Assembly: GCF_010183535.1 (NCBI RefSeq)
Contig: NC_071330.1
Coordinates: 1,559,217-1,623,216, forward strand
Source of the DNA: Caenorhabditis remanei
Lineage: Eukaryota; Nematoda; Chromadorea; Rhabditida; Rhabditidae
DNA: 64,000 bases
Direction: 5' to 3'
The translations under genes were made by a program, and so were the position numbers. Positions within the stretch are counted from its first letter, which is position 1. Each line of letters opens with the position of its first letter. Under the pieces are notes generated by a model. The model ran no database searches. It was not told where the DNA came from and saw nothing but the letters and a program-made list of their open reading frames with translations. Below are positions 43,886 to 52,739 of this stretch, in pieces.

Positions 43886-46800
43886 CTACAAATTCAACAA
43901 CGGCGTGACGTCACGTGGCTGAAATTCCAATCGACACTGAGGACACCTGGCAGATGACGTGGCAGATGATGACGTGGCAGATACGGCGTGCTCCTGAATA
44001 CACGTCCAACAGAACAAATGACCACAGAAGAGCGCCGATGGATTACGGTTTTCGAGGCAAATTGAGCACTGGAATGTCGGATGGGAGAGCTGGAAAAAGA
44101 ATTGGAAAATTTCAAAATTTCACTATGATGCAATCGCGCTCTATTGAGAATTTTATGAATTCTGTGTGTGTCTGAGCGTCCGGATGTCTTTTTCTTGGCC
44201 ACTTTCGGTAAAACTGTGAAAAATGTTGCGAATTCAGAAAAAAATTAGAATTTTATCATGATGCAAGCGCGCTCTAATGAGAACTTCCAAAATTGCGATT
44301 TTTCAGACTCTAAAACTAGAATTCGCTAGAAAAACTTTAATTTTTTGGACAAAAATCTGCGAATTTCGCAAAAAGTCGGAATTTCATCATGATGCAATCG
44401 CGCTCTAATGAGAATTTTCGATAGTCTGTGTTTCTGTGTGTCCGGATGTCTTCTCCCTCTAATTTTCGGATCTAAAACTAGAAAATCATTCTTATATATA
44501 AAACGCGTGTGGGCTCTGTCTGTGGATTTGTCGGTGTGTTTTTCAGGATGTCCGCAAGATTTTTGAGAAATAAAGGGGAGAACGCGCCATGGGCAAAAGT
44601 CGAACCCTCGCCTTTTCAGCGACAGGCGTGAGCGTTAACCACACAGGTGAATCGCGACTCATGAATAATCATACGTTTACAAGTAATAGGAAAATTGCTC
44701 ATAGGTCGCGAAAATTGAAGAGTTGTAATTTGCATGATCGCGAAAATATACACATCCATGAATTATTGACGAAATATTGGACAATCGCGAAAAGTATGAT
44801 AAGTAATTGGTAAATCGCGAAAATGTGGGCGAGACATATTTTCCAAGTCTTTTTTTCTTTATTTTCGTCTGTTTTTCCTATTTTTACCACTCCCTGTAAA
44901 AGCACCTCTCAATGTGACAACCTAAAAAAACTAAAAACTGCTTGGACAATCAACAAGAAGAGGTTTGTCTGAAATCACATTGAGAGTCTAATGATAAATG
45001 GAGACATATTTTCAGATTTGGATAGGACAGTATAGGATGGTAATTCAAACAAACTCGGAAAAATACCGTCGGAAATGGACTCACAATGCGACCAGAGGAT
45101 CAAGGAAGCTGCTTGGAGAGGAGCTGCATCTTCGAAAAGGAGGCGAAGCTCATGAGGACGAAAATAATTTATTATTGACTTTACTGTGTATAATTTGAAT
45201 CATCCTTCCCCTTCTTATGTTACCCATTGTATTTTCTTATTTTATTCATTTTTTCCATAAAATATTTTTCTCAAATCCAGCGAATTCAAATAATTTTCGC
45301 GATAGGCGAACAATTACCGATCGCGATTACACAAATATCATACGATTTTAGTCGCGATTTGCGAGCAATATGTGAATAATTCGTCAATATTCGCGATTTA
45401 CCAATTACACACCAATAATAGATATCATCGCTTGTACGTATCGGGACAAGTTCGCGAACAATATTTGACAAATTACACGCTTGCCGCGATTCACCTGTGC
45501 ACTCGGCCATGTGAACACTTTTGTGAAAGGGTGAACAGGAAAATAAGAAGAGGCCAGCCGGATGAAGCGCCGAAGGCGCGGCAGCCAGGCTGGTATCTAA
45601 AAAAAAATAACAGTTTTCCAGCTTGAAATGCGAAAATTTTGCAAATTTCCAAAAAAAAATGAAAGGATACAACTGCGCTCTATTGAGAATTTCTGTATTT
45701 GTGTATGTCTTAGTGCCCGATGTCTTTTCTCCACTTTCCATGCGAAAATTGCGGAATTTTTGAAAAAATACGATGTTTCGCCGGAAAAATGCTTCAAAAA
45801 CGTTGAAATTTTCAAACTATTCCTATGATGCAACCGCGCTTCAATGAGAAATTGCTAAGAAATTTCAGAAAAAAAAAATTATTCCCCGAAAAACCCGAAA
45901 AATGATGCAATTTTCAAAAAGACGAAAAAATGCAACTGCGCTCTAACGACAATTTGCAAAATGCTGCATCCGCTCATCATTTTCTCTGCGTCTCTCCATT
46001 TCTCATGCAATCTCGCTCAATTTCCCTCCATTTCGGTAGAGCGCAGTTGCAAAAGCGATGCAAACGCGCTCTAATGACAATTTCTCACCGTTTCCACGTC
46101 CAAATCCGTCGTCAAATTCTTCTTCTTCTCTTTTTCACTTTTCTTCAATTTACTATTCGCTTTTTCCTGTTCCAACCAAGAGAACACAGCGAGAATAATG
46201 CTGATTGTCAATTGAGTCAATGTGATATATCCCAAGAATCGATAGACTTTCAGCGCCTGGAAAAAATAGTCTTTTTCGAAAATTTTTGACCGAAAAAACC
46301 GAAAAATTCGAAAAAAAAAAGAGTTTTTCAGAGTCAAAAATCTTGAATTTGTATGAAAACTGTAGGTGAGACACCCAGAAATGTGATTTTGAGAACAAAA
46401 TTAGAAAAAAATTCAAAAAAAATAGTGATTTTTCTTTAAAAAATCATAATTTTTTTCTGGTTTCTCGAGGGTCTTACCTACAGTTTTCATAAAAATTCAA
46501 GATTTTTGACGCCAAAAAACTCATTTTTCATGCATTTTTCTTAACTTTTTTTGGGATTTTTCGGTTTTTTCGGTCAAAAATTTTGAAAAAAAAAGTTTTT
46601 CGGAGTCAAAAATCTTAAATTTGTATGAAAACTGTAGAAAAGACCCCCAGAAATCTGTTTTTGAGTACCAAATAAGAAAAAATTTCAGGAATTTCAGGAA
46701 AAAACGGGAATTTTTCTGAAATTTTCTAAAATTAAGTAACAAGATTTTTCGATTTTCTCTAAAAAATTACAACTTTGTACTCAAAAACATATTTCTCGAG

Positions 46801-49021
46801 GGTCTTACCTACAGTTTTCATATAAATTCAAGATTTTTGCCTCCGAAAAACTCTTTTTTCAGACAGTTTTCTATAAACTTTTTTTCGGTCAAAAATTTTC
46901 GAAAAAAACGGTTTTTCGACTTACCGGAATATCCGTATGCGCACTGGCCGACAAGAATCGTATTCCGGTGACTCGTCTCGCAATACTATAATATGCTCCA
47001 GTGATGTAGAACAAGGCGATATGAGCACGTTGTAACTGTGGGAAGAGAGTAGTTCTGAGCCAATAGAATACCGAGAGAAACGATTGACGAGCCTTCGGAT
47101 TTCGACGGATTTCGACGCCGAGGAATTTGTCGGTCGATGGATGCGTTAGGGTGGTCTCGGCTTTCTGGAAGAAATAAATTGGGTGTCTGTCTGTGTGTCT
47201 GTGTTTGTCCGGATGTCTCAATTTCTCACAGCAGCTAAATTCATTGTCTAAAAATCTAGAAAGGGTGTTTTGCACAGAAATTTCCTTTTTTCTTTTCACT
47301 TTCTTACCTGTATCAAATAATTAGAAATCAACGGAAAGACTGAATGGAGTAAAACGAAAGAAATCCGAGATGGAATCGACGGGACGACTCGTTGGAGACC
47401 GTCCGACTCGAACAGATGAACGTATTCCTCGCCAAGCGTTTGGTTACCTGAAAATCGAAATAAGGTAGTCGGTTTATCCGGATGTCCTGACAAGGGAACT
47501 CCTTTCAGAAACTGTTTGAGAATTTGCTGAAAATTGGTTCATAGGTAGTTTCGACCGTTCTGAATACGATGACAACAAAAGCTAGTGCCCCTTCCTGCTC
47601 CGGAGCTCAAAAAACGAGCTCGAAACTTGCTCCGCCCGATTTCGCACTCTTGTCACTCCCTTCCGGGTAGTATTTTTCTGTGGCTTCGGTGGCCAAGTGG
47701 TAGTGGGCGGCGCGGCAGTGGGAAAGTCCGGGGTTCGACTCTCTTCCCGGATAATGTTTTTTTGTTTTTTTTTATTTTTCGATTTTGGAAGACGGGGGTC
47801 AAAATTGTGTGTCTGAAATAGGTTTCTTGAGCTTTTCCAGTCCATACAGACCTTCTACAACATTTTGAGAAAAAAAAATTTTCAAGAAAAGTAACTTTTC
47901 TGTGTCCTAGTTGCTTCAAGCAGAGTATCAAGCGATGTCTACGGACTCAATTTCCAAAAAAAAAACATTTCTCTATATCGGTATAACGTATTTCATAGAT
48001 TCCACGCTATTTCGAATCAGTTTTTCAAAAAAAAAATTCTGACTGCCATCTGACCATCGAAGTGGACACAGAAAAGTTACTTTTCTTGAAAATTTTTTTT
48101 CTCAAAATGTTGTAGAAGGTCTGTATGGACTGGAAAAGCTCAAGAAACCTATTTCAGACACACAATTTTGACCCCCGTCTTCCAAAATCGAAAAATTAAA
48201 AAAACAAAAAAACATTATCGGGGGAGAGAGTCGAACCCCGGACTCTCCCACTGCCGCGCCGCCCACTACCACTTGGCCACCGAAGCCACAGAAAAATACT
48301 GCCCGGAAGGGAGTGACAAGAGTGCGAAATCGGGCGGAGCAAGTTTCGAGCTCGTTTTTTGAGCTCCGGAGCAGGAAGGGGCACTAGCTTTTGTTGTCAT
48401 CGTATTCAGAATGGTCGAAACTACCTATGAACCAATTTTCAGCAAATTCTCAAACAGTTTCTGAAAGGAGTTCCCTTGTGAGTACTTACCAACAACTACA
48501 GTACTCGAGTAGTAGAGAGTCGATGCGATGGTCTTCAAATACGGAAACCACCGTATCCACCGTCGCTGTCCGAGGAGTTCTTTGGCGACCTGAGAATTAG
48601 AAATTTTGAAATGATGCAAGCGCGCTCTAACGAACTTTAAAGTTTTAAGGCTAATGGAGCACAATTGTTTGAGCAAATGCGCTCTACCAAACAAAGTTCG
48701 CTAGAGCGCATTTTCGATTTTTTCCAAACGTTGTAATTTCTAGTTAAGAGGAAAATGCAAATGCGCTCTACTAAACTTTAAAGTTTTGAGGCCAAATCTG
48801 AGCTCAATAGAGCGCAATTGCTTGAGCAAACGCGCTCTACAGAAAAATGTTCGCTAGAGCGCATTTTCGATGTTTTAGCTGGATTTTCCCCGTAAGAAAG
48901 TGCGCTCCATTGAAATCTCTTTTCAAACCTTGCTCAATCTCTCCGAAATCTCCTCAATATACTCCTCATCCCGTCGATGAGATCTCACAATCTCCCCAAT
49001 TTCCGCCACATATGTATTCAT
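43886..49021 (-). CDS. prx-10: Peroxin 10 (PEX10) RING E3 ligase
   Basis: Integral peroxisomal membrane RING protein needed for PEX5 recycling (family knowledge). Exons (minus) 49021-48929, 48589-48490, 47447-47308, 47164-46925, 46256-46089 and 44089-43886 join in phase to 314 residues. Conserved PEX10 features: QTLGEEYVHLFE, LQRAHIALFYITGAYYSIARRVTGI, membrane segments (YITLTQLTISIILAVFSWL) and a C-terminal C3HC4 RING (C255, C258, C269, H271, C274, C277, C296, C299). The long C277-C296 loop contains a SATSS duplication. The start follows a CTTACAG trans-splice acceptor by 2 nt. Its stop TAG at 43888-43886 is 5 nt before the wars-2 ATG, so the last exon continues into wars-2 exon 1. Intron 2 is filled by a foldback transposon; intron 5 contains a Helitron-like element. 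Confidence 0.95.
43918..43930 (-). promoter_or_regulatory. Internal acceptor candidate for wars-2 in prx-10 last exon
   Basis: Minus-strand GATTGGAATTTCAG ends at 43919, within prx-10 codons. Processing here would leave a 38-nt leader before the wars-2 ATG and remove the end of prx-10. TTTCAG is the Caenorhabditis acceptor consensus. Use is inferred, not shown. Confidence 0.45.
44090..46088. other. prx-10 intron 5 outside the Helitron-like element
   Basis: A/T-rich sequence with GCGCTCTA(A/T)TGAGAA motifs every 100-150 bp (44,140, 44,270, 44,400, 45,675, 45,835, 45,940, 46,065). It also holds a GCGCTCTA...TAGAGCGC unit (about 45,936-46,045) with CTCTGCGTCTCTCCATTTC inside. No gene. Confidence 0.65.
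44490..45600 (+). mobile_element. Helitron-like element in prx-10 intron 5
   Basis: Begins TCTTATATATAAAACGCG and ends CTAA, preceded by a strong hairpin (CCAGCC...GGCTGG around GCGCC-GAA-GGCGC, 45554-45593). These are the structural hallmarks of non-autonomous Helitrons, although the expected A/T host bases are not clean. The interior has many CGCGATT/AATCGCG motifs and, near 44,590-44,650 on the minus strand, a tRNA-like segment (GTGTGGTTAACGC and GAGGGTTCGACTTTT). No Rep/helicase is encoded. Confidence 0.45.
46257..46924. repeat. prx-10 intron 4: repeated hairpin units
   Basis: Two head-to-tail units. Each pairs TCAAAAATCTTGAATTTGTA / ATTCAAGATTTTTGAC and GAAAACTGTAGGT / ACCTACAGTTTTC on opposite sides of AGACCCCCAGAAAT-type spacers. 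No coding potential. Confidence 0.7.
47491..48478. mobile_element. Foldback transposon with tRNA-like arms, copy 2
   Basis: Same family as 913-1694: ends CAAGGGAACTCC / GGAGTTCCCTTG with a TGA duplication (47488-47490 and 48479-48481). The arms share the tRNA-like module (GTGGCCAAGTGG, then GGGGTTCGACTCTC) and then TTTTTTTGTTTTT. The centre is longer than in copy 1. It sits 11 nt inside the donor of prx-10 intron 2. Confidence 0.87.
48590..48928. repeat. prx-10 intron 1: GCGCTCTA motifs
   Basis: Eight copies of GCGCTCTA or TAGAGCGCA in both orientations, forming two similar blocks of about 145 bp. Confidence 0.65.
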
Positions 49022-49199
49022 TTCTGTAAGAAAATATTCGGTTGGAAATCCGTTAAAAACCATTAAAAAAATTGAGAGAAAAAAGCATAATTTCATCGAA
49101 AAATTGTTCAAAAACCAACAAAAAAAAGAAAACGGCATAACATCCTAAGAAGACGTAAAAAAACTTAAATAAAGAGCTCTAAATATCTAATAAATTGGG

Positions 49200-49340
49200 G
49201 AAAAAAACAACGAAGGGTACAATCGAGAAGAGGAGACGCAGACATAGAATATAGTGTTATCTCAGAAAGTGTGTTATCATCCAATAGGGGAGAGAGATAG
49301 AGAGATAGAGAGACGCAGAGAAAAATGACTACATTGTTGT
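49200..49340 (-). promoter_or_regulatory. Candidate prx-10 promoter
   Basis: Two CTGCGTCTC motifs on the minus strand (near 49,312 and 49,235) lie about 200-300 nt upstream of the prx-10 trans-splice site. This motif is one I recall as enriched in C. elegans core promoters. It suggests that prx-10/wars-2 is transcribed separately from mrps-26. Confidence 0.4.
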
Positions 49341-49429
49341 CTCTCTTTTGTGGAAGAAGACGGAGAATGGTGTAGTATTGGAAGTGGATTACGATCTGAA
49401 AATATAGGAAAAATTATAATTTGAGAGTT

Positions 49430-50520
49430 GAGAGCAGGCTGGCGCGCCGTGGACGCGTTTTCCTGATTTAAAAGTTTGAATTTTTGAAGTTTTTCTGGAA
49501 AATTCTTTTTCAGACGTCTGTCTGTTCATCCTGCTATCCGGATTCCCACAAAAACAAAAAATATTATCAGTCAATCTATCTGTGTTTCCAGATGTCTGGA
49601 TGTCCAATGATTTCATCGCATTTTCTAGGTATTCTGATCGCGTCAAAGGCACCCCAGCCTTCCAGCATATTGCCAATTTTCTAGGCAGAATGTACGCGCC
49701 AGAAGCACCCCAGCCTCTTTATATTTATGATTCTAAGTCGACAATATACTAGCTCCGCCCACTTTTAACCATATCTTCAGAGATTTTTCAAGCAATTTCG
49801 CGCCGAAAGAGCCCCAGTATTGGCACAATTTTGATTCTAACAGATCAACCTAAAAACTGTATATATTTGGTTGAATTTACGCGCCAAAGGCACCCCAGCC
49901 TCTATGAACTCATCTGATTTGAGACTAGCTCCGCCTATTTTTCACCATATTTTTCAAACTTTTTCTAGCAATTTCGCGCTTAAGACACCCCAGCCTCTAT
50001 AAATTTGCGTTTCTAAGACGATTTTTGACTAGCTCCGCCCATTTTCGAAAAGGTCTGCTCAGATTTTTCAAGAAGATCCGCGCGCTAAAGGCGCCCCAGA
50101 CTACCCGCTTCAAGCTCGTTTTCAAAATACGCGCCAATGGTGCCCCAGACTTCTCGCAGATGTGATTCTAATGTGATTTAAGGGAAAAAGGTCCGCGCTA
50201 AAACCGCCCCAGCCTTCATACAATTTAGATTAACAGTTTTTATTCGAGAGTTTCAAGCAATTTCGCGCCAAAGACACCCCAGCCTCCATAACCTTCCGAT
50301 TCTAACATGATTTTTGTCTAGCTCCGCCCACTTTAAACCATATCTTCAGAGATTTTTCAAGCAGATTCGCGCCCAAGGCGCCCCAGCCTTCTCGTAGTTG
50401 TGATTCTAACGTGATTTGATGCTAGCTGCATCTTATTTTTCACCATATTTTTCAAACTTCTTCAAGCAAAATCGCGCCAAAGACGCCCCAGACTTCATAA
50501 ATTTCACTTGTTCTCGCTGT
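49430..50520. repeat. mrps-26 to prx-10 spacer: CGCGCCAAAGGCACCCCAGC motifs
   Basis: About ten copies of CGCGCCAAAGGCACCCCAGC-like motifs alternate with AGCTCCGCCCA motifs at roughly 100-bp intervals. No gene. It is the mirror orientation of the GGCGCGTTTT series seen in gop-3 and cnd-1 introns. Confidence 0.75.
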
Positions 50521-50552
50521 TTAGCTCCGCCCACTTCCATCACCAACCTCAT

Positions 50553-52421
50553 CTACAAACTCTGCTGATTCTGCTTCTTCGACGCCGCCTCCTCCATCGT
50601 TCCATGCTGTGTTCCGAGTGTCTGATCATAGAGTCGTCCCTTCTGTCGTGTCGGTGTTCCCTCTTGATATTTGACAGGTTCCGGCACAAAGTACTTATTT
50701 CCAGCTCTATCGATAGCGAAATCGTAGATCGTCGGCTTCTCGAGTGCCTCCAGAATCTTCGTCTCCAGATTCTCTCGATTCACGAAGCCAGCGGAACGAG
50801 CGATGACGTCACGTACCTCTTGCTCCGCCCTCTTTTTCTCGGCATTTCGTTTCTCGAGTTCCACACGAATCTCCTCGAGAATCACCGACTTTGTCTCCTT
50901 CGTATCTTCTGATTCTCTCTCCGCTCGTGCCGCCCGTTTCTCGTCGTTTCGCGCCTGATTCTGAGCGATTAACTCGTCGAATTCCAGCGCTTCCGCCTCC
51001 TTCATCGATTCGATACCTTGTCCGTGTGAAGCGTTTTGAGCGATTTCCGCGCGGAACACCTCGCGAAGTGAGATGACAGCGTTGTTGTAGGCGTGACGAC
51101 GCCACAGAAGCTCCTCGACGTCTTCTGGTTTTTGCCATGGAGCGTGCACTACGTGGTAGAGAACCTGGAATAGGAAAATTGAGTTTTTAGCGAACTTTTG
51201 GCATAAAAATCGGAAATTTTCAAATTTTTTGATGAGAAATACAGTTTTTTCAGCATTCTATAGAATTTTATATCGTTTTTCGATGGAAAATGCGATTTTT
51301 CAATAGAAAAAGCTAAAAAAGTGGTTTCTGGAGCGAAAATTCCGTTTTTTGCCTACAAAATTTGAGTTTTTCACCGAATTTTTGTGATTTTTGAGTGCAA
51401 AAACTAGAATTTTCAAGGGTTTTGTTGCTGAAAATGATATTTTCTTCCCGATTTCAAAAATCTTCCAAAAACTCGAATTTTCGCTGTTTGGAATCTCATA
51501 CTTGTCACGGGCCGGGCCGGGCCGGGCCCGCTAAAAAATCTTCCGGCCCGGCCCGGGCTGGCCCGGCCCGGCCCGTCAAAATATTGAAAAAAAAGCTTGC
51601 TGCGGGCCCTGCGGGCCGGCCCGGGCCCTGAAATTTTCCGAGGGCCCGGCCCGTGATTTGACAAGTATGTGGAATCTGAATAGAATGAAAAATTGAAAAA
51701 ATTTCTGAAAATTGTAAATTTTCTGCATATTTTTAGTTAAAAACTAAAAATAAACATTTCCCGATGAAACTTGATGTCTGTCTGTGTATCTGTATGTCCA
51801 GATGTCTCTTTTTCAGTTTCTGTGCGTCCGTCAGCGTGTCCAGATGTCCGTCATTGAGATTTTCACCAATATATTTCGAAAATATAGGAAAAATCGCTCG
51901 TCTTATAACTTTTCCATCTGAAAACTGATTTGTCTGTCTTTCTGTATGTCCAGATGTCTCCTTTTTCAGTTTCTGTGCGTCTGTCCGTGTGTCTGGATGT
52001 CTGCATTATCTCGGCATAGATCTTACATGTGCGCTCCACCGAAACCCCTTTGAAAAATGTCTCTTTTTCTCTGCGTCTCTCAATTTTGCACACAATTTTC
52101 TTCTGTTTCGGTAGAGCGCGGTTGTACGAAGCGTGCCGTGCTAATATAATCGGGGTAGAATGAAAATGGAATATGAGATTCCAATCGCTAATTTTCCGAA
52201 TTTTTACAAGTTTTTTCCATCCAAAAGCTTCATTTTTTATCTGTCTGTCCATCCTATCGTCTGGATGTCGCTACCTTCTTCGCCGGCGGCAAAATTGGCG
52301 GTTTTCCCTGTTTCGGCTGTCGTCGTCCCATGTGTCTCTTCTGAATGACGTCATCCATTTGTGACGATGCGAGAAGGCATCGACCGCCAGCAGTCGATAA
52401 GCGGGAACAGTTTACGAGCAT
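50553..52421 (-). CDS. mrps-26: Mitochondrial small ribosomal subunit protein mS26
   Basis: Exons (minus) 52421-52275 and 51164-50553 give 252 residues. mS26 is a helical, highly charged mitoribosome protein. The start is MLVNCSRLSTAGGRCLLASS (presequence-like, no acidic residues). It is followed by KRHMGRRQPKQGKPPILPPAKKV and HAPWQKPEDVEELLWRRHAY, which match the MRPS26 family as I know it. The middle (about 100-175) is a long Glu/Lys/Arg-rich coiled coil (EEIRVELEKRNAEKKRAEQE). The ATG directly follows a TTCCAG acceptor, so the mRNA is probably trans-spliced. It lies 319 nt after the prmt-5 stop on the same strand, consistent with an operon. The intron hosts a hAT-like MITE. Confidence 0.88.
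51165..52274. other. mrps-26 intron
   Basis: Contains A/T-rich sequence, a hAT-like MITE (51,497-51,669), GTCTGTCTGT/GTCCAGATGTC motifs (51,775-52,000), and a GCGCTCCACCGAAA...TTTCGGTAGAGCGCGG unit (about 52,027-52,132) nearly identical to the one at 40,163. No exon. Confidence 0.65.
51497..51669. mobile_element. hAT-like MITE, short copy 3
   Basis: 173 bp with CATACTTGTCACGGGCCGGG at one end and GACAAGTATG at the other. It is flanked by TGGAATCT on both sides (51489-51496 and 51670-51677), an 8-bp duplication. The interior is almost pure GGGCCGG/CCCGGCC repeats. Confidence 0.85.
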
Positions 52422-52739
52422 CTGGAATCGAAGAAAAGTTTCAATTTTTGATGAAAAAATTCAGATTTTTGAAGGTAGAAAATTGGATTTTTCGAGATAA
52501 AAACCAATGGAAATTTGAAAAAAAGCATATGATATAGAAAATTCTTAAATTTAGGAAAGGCAATAAGGAATGCTGAAAATAAACAAGAAAAACCACAGAA
52601 TCATATAGAGAAATCACTGAGGGGAAAACAAGTAAAATTCGAGGCGGAAAATTGGAAAAATTGGAAAAAATTACTAGAAAAATGGCATTTTCAGCAGTGA
52701 AAACCAGAAAAAACAATAAAAAAACGGGAAAATTAGAAA

